Positions 1 through 6,613 of a stretch of DNA of 14,071 nucleotides are shown here, piece after piece. Source of the DNA: CAYMDD01 sp964409675 (GTDB lineage Bacteria > Pseudomonadota > Alphaproteobacteria > Rickettsiales > SXRF01); contig CAYPEF010000058.1 in assembly GCA_964409675.1 (NCBI GenBank), positions 1-14,071 of the forward strand, in the 5' to 3' direction. The first letter of the stretch is position 1; the number at the start of each line of letters is the position of its first letter. The notes beneath the pieces are model-generated. The model was not told the origin of the DNA and did not search any database. It was given only the letters and a program-made list of their open reading frames with translations. Made by a program: the position numbers and the translations under genes.

Positions 1-170
1 TGCCGGTGCTGGATGTGGCGCAGGCAGGCACAGTCATCTTCGTCAAGCGCAGCCGTTCACCCGGCTATGCGGGGATTGATAATGAGTTGTTCTATAATGA
101 GAACACCATGATGCTATTCGGTGATGCGAAGAAGGTAACTGAGGAAATTGTGAAAGCGCTGAAGCATTAG
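1..170 (+). CDS. pntB: NAD(P) transhydrogenase subunit beta, C-terminal fragment
   Basis: This is the last 55 codons of an open frame that enters from the left edge (first full codon at base 3) and stops at TAG 168-170. The translation contains KRS, then GYAGID, then an NTMMLFGDAK stretch. These are the conserved elements of domain III of PntB, the NADP(H)-binding domain of the membrane transhydrogenase that couples hydride transfer between NADH and NADP+ to proton translocation. The family is known to end a few residues after the GDAK helix, as this protein does, so the C terminus appears intact. The rest of the gene, and pntA, should lie upstream of the window. No U-rich terminator follows, although a bulged AT-rich hairpin lies at about 180-203. 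Confidence 0.88.
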   Translation, partial: PVLDVAQAGTVIFVKRSRSPGYAGIDNELFYNENTMMLFGDAKKVTEEIVKALKH

Positions 171-250
171 CCGGGTACGCTTCATTTTTAATAAAATGCG
201 AAGTCCTGGTGCTCTTCGTTTACGCATACGATGACATAGTAACCTTTCAC

Positions 251-279
251 TTGCCCAAACCTGCGAATTTGCCTACATT
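251..279 (+). promoter_or_regulatory. Putative sigma-70-type promoter for xseB-ispA
   Basis: TTGCCC at 251-256 is followed by a 17-base spacer and TACATT at 274-279. This matches the -35/-10 consensus in four of six bases in each box at ideal spacing. A transcript would start near 286, just ahead of the xseB start codons at 299 and 308. The assignment is from pattern only. Confidence 0.4.
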
Positions 280-307
280 CGCGTCCAATCTTTTTTACAT
301 GTGTAAT

Positions 308-556
308 ATGACTCAAACTGTTGATTCACACGTTCCCGCGAATGCCACCTTTGAGCAGGCCATGAAGGAGCTGGAAGCCATTGTGCGCCGGCTGGAATCG
401 GGCAATGCGGACCTGGAATCAGCGATTGCCGATTACCTGAAAGGTACGCAGCTCAAGGAATATTGCGAAAAGAAGCTTGCGGATGCCCGCCTGAAGGTGG
501 AATCCATCGTCAAATCCGCGGACGGAACCCTCTCCACCCAGCCTTTTGCAACGTAA
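308..556 (+). CDS. xseB: Exodeoxyribonuclease VII small subunit
   Basis: XseB is the small subunit of exonuclease VII, which with XseA degrades single-stranded DNA to oligonucleotides in the cytoplasm. The protein is short and helical, with the family signature FEQAMKELEAIVRRLESG near residues 15-32 and a second helix ending in LKVESIV. Starting at ATG 308 gives 82 residues, the usual size. ATG 299 (adding three residues) is equally possible, and neither has a good ribosome binding site. The open frame extends upstream to a GTG at 209, but that stretch is not XseB-like and contains the probable promoter. The adjacent ispA is a common partner of xseB in proteobacteria. The dxs gene that often follows is absent here. 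Confidence 0.88.
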   Translation: MTQTVDSHVPANATFEQAMKELEAIVRRLESGNADLESAIADYLKGTQLKEYCEKKLADARLKVESIVKSADGTLSTQPFAT

Positions 557-592
557 ATGTCTGCATCGGCTAATTAAGATAAAGTTGAAATC

Positions 593-1570
593 ATGGTCAC
601 TAAACTCCCTGAAAGCTTGCAGGACGCCATTGAAAAAGTGGCGGAAGACTTACAAGAGAAAATGGATGCGCTCCTGCACGAGCCGACCGCCAAGGAAACT
701 GCCGCCACGGTGCTTTCTTTCAAGCCCGGCAAGAAGCCGGCGAACGATGAAGTCACCGAACAGGGTGACGGCGACACGGTGCTGCGCGCCATGCGTTATT
801 CGGTGCTCTCCGGCGGCAAGCGCCTGAGGCCGTTCCTCACCGTCTGCTCGGCAGGGTTGTTCGGCGTGTCGAAAGACGCGGCGCTGACAGCGGCGGCGGC
901 GATTGAATTCATCCACACCTATTCATTGATCCATGACGATCTGCCGGCGATGGATAATGATAATTTGCGCCGCGGCAAGCCCAGCTGCCACGTGGTGTTC
1001 GGCGAAGCGGCGGCGATCCTGGCCGGTGACGGACTGCTCACCTTCGCCTTCCAGCTGCTCTCTGAGCCGAAAGTCCATGCCGATGCACAGGTGCGCTGCG
1101 AGCTGATCAAGGCGCTTGCCGTTGCCAGCGGTTACATGGGCATGGTGGGCGGCCAGATGATGGACATGGAAGCTGAGAACAAGCAGCTAACCGCCGAGGA
1201 AATCATCCGCCTGCAGCGCCTGAAGACAGGCGAGCTATTCGCCGTTTCCTGCGAAGCCGGGGCCATTCTCGGTAAAGCGCCCAGCATGATGCGCACCGTT
1301 TTGCGCGCCTATGCACATGACATGGGGCTGGCCTTCCAGATCACCGACGATCTGCTCGACGCCGAGGGCACCCGCACCAAGGTGGGCAAGGAAGTGAACA
1401 AGGACCGCACCGCCGGCAAGGCGACGCTGATCGGCGCGCTCGGCGTGGAGCGTGCCCGCGAGCATGCCAAAATCCTGGCGCAGCAGGCTATTTCGCACCT
1501 CGATGTGTTCGATAAGAAAGCTGACTTACTCAGGCAGCTGGCGCAATTTGTGGTGTCGCGAACCTATTAG
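593..1570 (+). CDS. ispA: Farnesyl diphosphate synthase (polyprenyl synthetase family)
   Basis: This enzyme condenses isopentenyl diphosphate with dimethylallyl and geranyl diphosphate to make farnesyl diphosphate, the precursor of undecaprenyl and quinone side chains. The sequence shows GGKRLRP (residues 74-80), the first Asp-rich motif DDLPAMD (115-121) followed by the two arginines 126-127, GQMMD (187-191), the second Asp-rich motif DDLLD (252-256) and GKEVNKD (265-271). All metal- and diphosphate-binding residues are present. A tyrosine five residues before the first motif matches E. coli IspA and points to a C15 product. At 325 residues it is about 25 longer than E. coli IspA, through a longer N-terminal part (about 40-62) ahead of the core. 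It lies 36 bases after xseB and is probably in the same transcript. No strong Shine-Dalgarno precedes the ATG. Confidence 0.92.
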   Translation: MVTKLPESLQDAIEKVAEDLQEKMDALLHEPTAKETAATVLSFKPGKKPANDEVTEQGDGDTVLRAMRYSVLSGGKRLRPFLTVCSAGLFGVSKDAALTAAAAIEFIHTYSLIHDDLPAMDNDNLRRGKPSCHVVFGEAAAILAGDGLLTFAFQLLSEPKVHADAQVRCELIKALAVASGYMGMVGGQMMDMEAENKQLTAEEIIRLQRLKTGELFAVSCEAGAILGKAPSMMRTVLRAYAHDMGLAFQITDDLLDAEGTRTKVGKEVNKDRTAGKATLIGALGVERAREHAKILAQQAISHLDVFDKKADLLRQLAQFVVSRTY

Positions 1571-1614
1571 AGCGGCAGTGGTGGCGAGACGTAATTCGCA
1601 ACGATTGGCGGTTC

Positions 1615-1620
1615 AGGAGG
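1615..1620 (+). promoter_or_regulatory. Ribosome binding site fixing a GTG start
   Basis: AGGAGG lies seven bases before GTG 1628. It is a near-perfect Shine-Dalgarno and decides that the membrane protein gene starts at this GTG. Confidence 0.75.
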
Positions 1621-1627
1621 CAGATTT

Positions 1628-2038
1628 GTGGATCCATATGTAGCCGTGCTGAGAGATGCGGCCTGGAATGCCAGCATTATTCCGTTCTCCAACGAGGCGA
1701 CGCTGTTCGCCATGCGGGGTTTTGGTGGCTTTGACCTGCACCTTGCGCTATTGCTGGCCATCGCGGGAGCCATGGCCGGGTTGTTGTTTAACTGGGGTGT
1801 TGGGCGCTTGATCCTGCTTCAGTTCCGTAAAGGAAAATTTAAGCTGAATGTGGTGAAATATGAAAAAGCCGCAGCCATTTTCCGCCGGTATCTGCTGTTT
1901 TTGCTGCTGCTATGCTGGAACCCGACGCTTAATTATATTCCGGTGATTTCCGCCTTTCTCGGGGTGCGCCTGCGCCTTGCCCTGCCGCTAATGCTGGCAG
2001 GCGAGGCGGGATATTATATTTATCAGCTTTTCTATTGA
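1628..2038 (+). CDS. YqaA-like small inner-membrane protein (VTT/DedA-related)
   Basis: A 136-residue hydrophobic protein with membrane segments near residues 37-62, 86-105 and 112-134, separated by a basic loop at about 66-87. Its layout parallels E. coli YqaA (142 residues): IPFSNE at 18-23 corresponds to LPGNSE in YqaA, a glycine-rich helix follows, then an RRY helix leading into a tryptophan-proline segment, and a final helix containing GEAGYY. YqaA belongs to the wider VTT/SNARE-associated group, some members of which move lipids or polyprenyl phosphates. Its own function is not established. It sits 57 bases after ispA, whose product feeds polyprenyl phosphate synthesis, so a link to lipid carriers is possible but is only inference from position. 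Confidence 0.62.
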   Translation: MDPYVAVLRDAAWNASIIPFSNEATLFAMRGFGGFDLHLALLLAIAGAMAGLLFNWGVGRLILLQFRKGKFKLNVVKYEKAAAIFRRYLLFLLLLCWNPTLNYIPVISAFLGVRLRLALPLMLAGEAGYYIYQLFY

Positions 2039-2161
2039 GTTTGCGGGTTTTTTGCTTGTAAAACGAGTATAAACCATTACCTATACAAAGATATATAACC
2101 CAAGGAAATCCCGAGTGCTTAACCGCTCTTTCTCAGGGCATTTCTCATATAACAGGCTAGT

Positions 2162-4864
2162 ATGGCGCTTACCCCCGAACTGATCCCCGTCTCCATCGAA
2201 TCGGAGATGAAGAAATCCTACCTCGATTACGCCATGAGCGTGATTGTCAGCCGCGCCATCCCGGACGTGCGCGACGGCCTCAAGCCGGTGCACCGGCGCA
2301 TCCTGTACGCGATGCATGAGACGGGCAACGACTATAACAAGCCCTACCGCAAATCGGCGCGCATCGTCGGTGAAGTGATGGGTAAATACCACCCGCACGG
2401 CGACGCGGCGATTTACGACGCGCTGGTGCGCATGGCACAGCCTTTCTCGATGAGCCTGATGCTGATCGATGGGCAGGGGAATTTCGGCTCGATGGACGGC
2501 GACGCCCCGGCGGCAATGCGCTATACCGAATCCCGTCTGGCGAAAGCCGCGCACGCGCTACTGGAAGACATCGATAAGGAAACCATCGACTTCCAGGACA
2601 ATTATGATGGCTCGGAAAAAGAGCCTATGGTGCTGCCGGCGCAGTTTCCGAATATCCTGGTCAACGGCGCGGGTGGCATTGCGGTGGGTATGGCCACCAA
2701 TATCCCGCCGCATAATATCGGCGAGGTGATCGATTCCACCATCGCAGTGATTGATAACGGCGAGATCACGCTGGAGGAGCTGATGGAGATCTGCCCCGGC
2801 CCGGATTTCCCGACCGGTGGATTGATACTGGGCCGCTCCGGCATCCGCTCGGCGATGACCACGGGCCGCGGCTCGGTGGTGATGCGCGCGAAAACCGAGA
2901 TCGAGGAAATCAAGGGCGGGCGCTACGCTATCATCGTCACCGAAATGCCCTACCAGGTGAACAAGGCGCGCTGCATCGAGCGCATCGCCGAACTGGTGCG
3001 CGAAAAGCGTATCGAGGGGATTTCGGATTTGCGCGACGAATCGGACAAGTCCGGCGTGCGCGTGGTGGTGGAAGTGAAGAAAGACGCGGTACCGGAAGTA
3101 GTGCTGAACCAGCTGTTCTCCTACACGCCGCTGCAAACCTCCTTCGGCGTCAACACGCTGGCGCTGAACCGGGGACGGCCCGAGCTGATGAATTTCAAGC
3201 AGGTGCTGACCGCCTTCATCGAATTCCGTGAGGAAGTGATTACAAGGCGCACCGCCTACCTGCTCGGCAAGGCGCGCGACCGGGCGCATGTGTTGATCGG
3301 CCTCGCTATTGCGGTGGCCAATATCGACGAAGTAATCCGCGTAATCAAGGCCTCGCCCGACCCGGCCACCGCCCGCGAAGAGCTGATGCGGCGCGACTGG
3401 GACGCGGCGGACGTGATTGCGCTCTTGCAACTGGTGGACGACCCCAATAACCGCGTGAACGCTGGGCGCATCCGTTTTACGGAAACACAGGCGCGCGCCA
3501 TTCTCGACCTTCGCCTGCACCGCCTGACCGGGCTGGAGCGCGAGAAGATCGACCAGGAAATGGCGGAGCTGGCGGCGGAGATCGCGGAATATTTAAGCAT
3601 CCTCGGCAACCGCGAGAAGCTGATCGGCATCATGAAGGCTGAGCTGATCGCTGCGCGCGACCAGTTCGCCGTGCCGCGCCGCACGCAAATCGAACTCTCC
3701 GAGTTCGAGGCCGACATGGAAGACCTGATCCAGAAAGAGGATATGGTGGTGACCGTGACGGTCAACGGCTACATCAAGCGCACGCCGCTTTCCACCTACC
3801 GCGCCCAGAAGCGCGGCGGCAAGGGCCGCAGCGCCATGAACATGCGCGACGAGGACGTGACGGTGGAATTGCTGGTGGTGAACACCCACACGCCGGTGCT
3901 GTTCTTCTCCTCTACAGGCAAGGTCTATAAGCTCAAAGTGTACAAGCTGCCGCTGGGCGCGGCCAACACACGCGGCAAGGCGCTGGTGAATTTGTTCCCG
4001 CTGGAGCCGGGCGAGACCATCACCACCTTCATGCCGCTGCCGGAGGAGGAGGAAAAATGGGATGCGATGAATATTTTCTTCTCCACCGCCAAGGGCAACG
4101 CGCGGCGCAATGACCTGTCGGATTTCCACGACATCCGCGCCAACGGCAAGATCGCCATCCGGCTGGATGAAGGGGATAGGCTGGTATCGGTGCAGCCCTG
4201 CACGGAGGCCGACCATATATTGCTCGCCTCGCGCGAGGGCAAATGCATCCGCTTCCCGGTGTCGGACGTGCGCGTGTTCAGAAGCCGCACGTCGGACGGC
4301 GTGCGTGGCATGAAGCTCGCGGGCGATGATGAAGTGGTTTCCATGACCGTGCTGCACGGCATCGACTGCACCTCGGACGAGCGGCAGGCGTACCTGAAGC
4401 GCGCCTCCGCCAAGCGCCGCGTGGAAGGCGAGCAGGTGGACGAGCCGGAAGAGGCGGTAACCACTGAGCTGACGCTGACCGATGAGCGCTTCGCGCAGAT
4501 GGAAGCGGCGGAGGAGTTCATCCTCACCGTGACCGGCAACGGCTTCGGCAAGCGCAGCTCGGCTTATGAATACCGCGTGACGGGCCGCGGCGGTTCAGGC
4601 ATTACCAACATCATCACCAGCCCGCGCAATGGCAAGGTGGTCTCCAGCGGCCCCGTGGCGGAAGGCGACGAGGCAATGCTGCTGACCGACAAAGCCACAA
4701 TCATCCGCACCCCGGTGAAAGACATCCGCATCGCAGGCAGGAATACGCAGGGCGTCACTATTCTTCGCACCGCCGAAGGCGAGAAGGTGGTGAGCGTGGT
4801 GCGCATTGGTAAGGAGATGGCGGGCGAGGAGGGCGAGGAAAGCGCGCCTGTATCCGATGTGTAG
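2162..4864 (+). CDS. gyrA: DNA gyrase subunit A
   Basis: GyrA cuts and rejoins DNA in the A2B2 gyrase that introduces negative supercoils. The N-terminal breakage-reunion domain is complete, with the catalytic pair Arg120-Tyr121 (AMRYTE) and the helix HPHGDAAIYD at 77-86. The GyrA box at 549-555 reads QKRGGKG, a one-residue variant of QRRGGKG, and separates gyrase from topoisomerase IV. The C-terminal beta-pinwheel follows and is interrupted by a charged insertion at about 731-787. The tail is acidic. The length of 900 residues compares with 875 in E. coli. Position 82, equivalent to E. coli Ser83 in the quinolone-resistance region, is alanine, while Asp86 (E. coli Asp87) is kept. The start codon has only a weak upstream site. 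The 123-base gap before it is AT-rich without a convincing -35/-10 pair. Confidence 0.97.
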   Translation: MALTPELIPVSIESEMKKSYLDYAMSVIVSRAIPDVRDGLKPVHRRILYAMHETGNDYNKPYRKSARIVGEVMGKYHPHGDAAIYDALVRMAQPFSMSLMLIDGQGNFGSMDGDAPAAMRYTESRLAKAAHALLEDIDKETIDFQDNYDGSEKEPMVLPAQFPNILVNGAGGIAVGMATNIPPHNIGEVIDSTIAVIDNGEITLEELMEICPGPDFPTGGLILGRSGIRSAMTTGRGSVVMRAKTEIEEIKGGRYAIIVTEMPYQVNKARCIERIAELVREKRIEGISDLRDESDKSGVRVVVEVKKDAVPEVVLNQLFSYTPLQTSFGVNTLALNRGRPELMNFKQVLTAFIEFREEVITRRTAYLLGKARDRAHVLIGLAIAVANIDEVIRVIKASPDPATAREELMRRDWDAADVIALLQLVDDPNNRVNAGRIRFTETQARAILDLRLHRLTGLEREKIDQEMAELAAEIAEYLSILGNREKLIGIMKAELIAARDQFAVPRRTQIELSEFEADMEDLIQKEDMVVTVTVNGYIKRTPLSTYRAQKRGGKGRSAMNMRDEDVTVELLVVNTHTPVLFFSSTGKVYKLKVYKLPLGAANTRGKALVNLFPLEPGETITTFMPLPEEEEKWDAMNIFFSTAKGNARRNDLSDFHDIRANGKIAIRLDEGDRLVSVQPCTEADHILLASREGKCIRFPVSDVRVFRSRTSDGVRGMKLAGDDEVVSMTVLHGIDCTSDERQAYLKRASAKRRVEGEQVDEPEEAVTTELTLTDERFAQMEAAEEFILTVTGNGFGKRSSAYEYRVTGRGGSGITNIITSPRNGKVVSSGPVAEGDEAMLLTDKATIIRTPVKDIRIAGRNTQGVTILRTAEGEKVVSVVRIGKEMAGEEGEESAPVSDV

Positions 4865-5438
4865 GCCATTTGCACTGCTGTTTCAGTTTTCAGCCGCAAT
4901 ACGCCTGCCTTTGCTTCTGCCGGTAGTGTTGCCGCTGTATCTACATGCTGCTCCCGCCAAGGCCGAAATGGCGCTCAGCGAGCATTACGGTAATGTTGCG
5001 CTCGGGGTGATGTTCGATTACCCGGCGGAATGGACGATTGTTCCGTGCGATGCGCGGGAGGCGATGTGCAGCCTGCAGATACGCCGCCGCAGTGCGCCCG
5101 CCGCCGCGCCGATTGCCTACCTGACCTTTTCCTCCGGCACGCTGGAGAAAGCGGCGGAGGATTCCTTCTTCACGCGCGAGCAGGGCAAATGGGTGCTGCA
5201 GGGACGCTTTGCGCCCGAGCCGGCGCTGCTCTTTACCGTGCCCGCCGGGCAGGCGCTCTCCGGCACCGCCACCTGCGGCAGCGACATGGGCGCAAATGCC
5301 GCCAGCCACCGCTGCTATTTCGCCCTTGTGAGCAACGGCACACGTGCCCTTAACCTGGAAACCGGCAGTGATTACCCCGACACGCATGAACATCTGCGCG
5401 CCATGCTTTCCACATTTCGTTTCCTGCCCGGCATCTGA
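4857..5438 (+). CDS. Secreted protein of unknown function, possibly PsbP-like
   Basis: A 193-residue protein starting at ATG 4857, which overlaps the last eight bases of gyrA in another frame. The start is chosen because it gives a clean signal peptide: basic residues, a hydrophobic stretch (about 17-30) and an APAKA cleavage site after residue 36. The mature part has four cysteines (64, 71, 140, 153), enough for two disulfides in the periplasm. A pattern of FDYPAEW near the start and STFRFLPG at the end is reminiscent of PsbP/Mog1-type small periplasmic domains, but this is a weak resemblance. I cannot name the family. Translational coupling to gyrA is likely from the overlap. An upstream in-frame ATG at 4806 would bury the signal peptide and is disfavoured. 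Confidence 0.65.
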   Translation: MCRPFALLFQFSAAIRLPLLLPVVLPLYLHAAPAKAEMALSEHYGNVALGVMFDYPAEWTIVPCDAREAMCSLQIRRRSAPAAAPIAYLTFSSGTLEKAAEDSFFTREQGKWVLQGRFAPEPALLFTVPAGQALSGTATCGSDMGANAASHRCYFALVSNGTRALNLETGSDYPDTHEHLRAMLSTFRFLPGI

Positions 5439-5450
5439 TGGCCGTTGGAG

Positions 5451-5487
5451 AAACTAAAATACCATCCCCGCTTTATGCGGGGATGGT
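5451..5487 (-). terminator. Intrinsic terminator of the DUF378 gene
   Basis: A perfect 11-bp inverted repeat (ACCATCCCCGC / GCGGGGATGGT) with a five-base loop occupies 5461-5487. Read on the minus strand it is followed by ATTTTAGTTT (5460-5451), a U-rich tail, so it fits termination of the leftward gene. The plus-strand flank is not U-rich, but the hairpin may still help end the secreted-protein transcript arriving from the left. Confidence 0.8.
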
Positions 5488-5521
5488 GAAGAGCTTGTCT
5501 GAATAATGCGATGTGCTGTGG

Positions 5522-5761
5522 TTATATCGGGCTGCGGTGCAGATCGCCTTCCGCCGCCACTTCGCCGATATTGCAGGCGCGGGTAAAGGGATAGAGCTGG
5601 TACAGGCCGGAAATGCCGACCAGGATATAGACCAGGTTGGATAAGCCGCTATCCACCCCGAACAGGGCGGCGACCAGATTGAAATTGAACGCGCCGACCA
5701 GACCCCAGTTGATTGCGCCGATAATCGTCAGTATAAGGGTGATAAGATTCAGGCTTTTCAT
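5522..5761 (-). CDS. DUF378 family small membrane protein
   Basis: A 79-residue protein with two membrane helices (about 5-30 and 42-62) and the DUF378 pattern: NLITLILTIIGAINWGLVG, then FNLVAALFG, then a YILVGISGLYQLYPF helix. DUF378 proteins are widespread small bacterial membrane proteins without an assigned role. The start at 5761 (MKSLNL) is chosen over the ATG at 5773 because GGAGGA lies immediately upstream of it. The last 15 or so residues after the second helix are polar and not part of the domain. The gene is read leftwards and ends at a strong hairpin terminator. It lies between two rightward genes and shares its upstream region with coaD. Confidence 0.85.
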   Translation of the reverse strand: MKSLNLITLILTIIGAINWGLVGAFNFNLVAALFGVDSGLSNLVYILVGISGLYQLYPFTRACNIGEVAAEGDLHRSPI

Positions 5762-5765
5762 GGCA

Positions 5766-5771
5766 TCCTCC
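5766..5771 (-). promoter_or_regulatory. Ribosome binding site for the DUF378 gene
   Basis: GGAGGA on the minus strand lies four bases before ATG 5761. It selects this start over the in-frame ATG at 5773, which would place the Shine-Dalgarno inside the coding region. Confidence 0.7.
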
Positions 5772-5858
5772 ATTGCTGTCGTTGACGGTCATCATGGCGA
5801 AGGGAATGTAAAAGCGGGGCAGGCATTGGTGTAACGCAAGGTCATTTTGGCATAAACT

Positions 5859-6359
5859 ATGAGAACAGGCATTTACCCCGGCACGTTTGACCCGATCACG
5901 GTCGGGCATCTGGACATTATCTCGCGCGCGCTGCACGTGGTGGACCGGCTGGTGATCGGCATTGCGCTGGATTCCGGCAAGGACCCGATTTTCACGCTGG
6001 AGGAGCGCGCCGAGCTGGCGAAGGCGGATATCGCCTCGCTTGGCAAAGAGGCCGCTTCACGCATCGAGGTGCGCACTTTTTCCGGGCTGCTGGTGAATTT
6101 CGCCGAGAGCGTGGATTCGCGCATCATCATCCGCGGCATCCGCGCCGTGTCGGATTACGAATATGAATTCCAGATGGCCTGCATGAACGCGCGGCTGAAG
6201 CCGGACATTGAAACCGTGTTCCTCACCGCCTCGGAGGATACGCATTTCATCTCCTCCCGCTTTGTGAAGCAGATCGCCCGGCTGGGAGGGGATATTTCTA
6301 CTTTCGTCTCGCCGTATGTTGCGGAGCGGCTGCGGGCGTTTTACGGAAATTCGCATTGA
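5859..6359 (+). CDS. coaD: Phosphopantetheine adenylyltransferase
   Basis: CoaD transfers AMP from ATP to 4'-phosphopantetheine to give dephospho-CoA, the penultimate step of coenzyme A synthesis in the cytoplasm. The protein has 166 residues, the usual size. It shows GTFDPITVGH at 8-17, in which T14-V15-G16-H17 is the nucleotidyltransferase TxGH motif, RGIR at 92-95 followed by a DYEYE segment, and ISSRFVKQ at 131-138, the second nucleotide-binding motif. All expected residues are present. gyrA and coaD are neighbours in many alphaproteobacteria; here the secreted-protein gene and the inverted DUF378 gene separate them. There is no close Shine-Dalgarno (AAGG lies about 15 bases away), but the start is fixed by the conserved N terminus. 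Confidence 0.96.
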   Translation: MRTGIYPGTFDPITVGHLDIISRALHVVDRLVIGIALDSGKDPIFTLEERAELAKADIASLGKEAASRIEVRTFSGLLVNFAESVDSRIIIRGIRAVSDYEYEFQMACMNARLKPDIETVFLTASEDTHFISSRFVKQIARLGGDISTFVSPYVAERLRAFYGNSH

Positions 6360-6438
6360 TTATTGCATTATCAATTGCTTAAAGGTCATGCGGTGCGAGA
6401 AAACTGCATATTCTGGTGGAGAAAAGGCGATGTTGCTG

Positions 6439-6467
6439 TTGACTTTCCGCGCTCTCCCGCCTAATCC
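6439..6467 (+). promoter_or_regulatory. Putative promoter of tRNA-His
   Basis: TTGACT (6439-6444), a 17-base spacer and TAATCC (6462-6467) lie so that transcription would start near 6474, about 20 bases before the mature tRNA end. The -35 box is strong and the -10 box weak. Confidence 0.5.
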
Positions 6468-6493
6468 CTTATTCCTCGCGTTTATGCGCCTGT

Positions 6494-6571
6494 GGCGGGT
6501 GTAGCTCAGTTGGTTAGAGCGCCAGATTGTGATTCTGGATGTCGCCGGTTCAAATCCGGTCACTCGCCCCA
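6494..6571 (+). tRNA. tRNA-His (anticodon GTG)
   Basis: A complete cloverleaf can be folded by eye. The acceptor GCGGGTG (6495-6501) pairs with CACTCGC (6561-6567). The D stem is GCTC/GAGC. The anticodon stem CCAGA/TCTGG encloses TTGTGAT with anticodon GTG at 6529-6531. The T stem is GCCGG/CCGGT around TTCAAAT. The base before the acceptor stem is G (6494) and the discriminator is C (6568). This gives the extra G-1:C73 pair, the identity element of histidine tRNA. The terminal CCA (6569-6571) is encoded, so it does not need to be added after transcription. Confidence 0.96.
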
Positions 6572-6613
6572 TCTACTCTTAACATTGGCAATCTCTGACG
6601 TGCGGTATTCCTG

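Noticed and set aside
180..205. AT-rich hairpin after pntB (CTTC-ATTTT / AAAAT-GC-GAAG)
   Set aside because: The stem is bulged and weak and no U tract follows, so it is not a convincing terminator.
2558..3520. Minus-strand open frame of 320 codons inside gyrA
   Set aside because: Its His/Arg/Ala-rich composition is that of a shadow of high-GC coding sequence, and it lies wholly within the well-supported gyrA.
3593..4551. Two further long minus-strand frames (3593-4357 and 3925-4551) under gyrA
   Set aside because: They are low-complexity antisense shadows without domains or ribosome binding sites.
6360..6572. Minus-strand open frame of 70 codons beginning MGRVTGFEPATS across the tRNA
   Set aside because: It is the antisense of tRNA-His. 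This peptide is a well-known false protein arising from tRNA genes.
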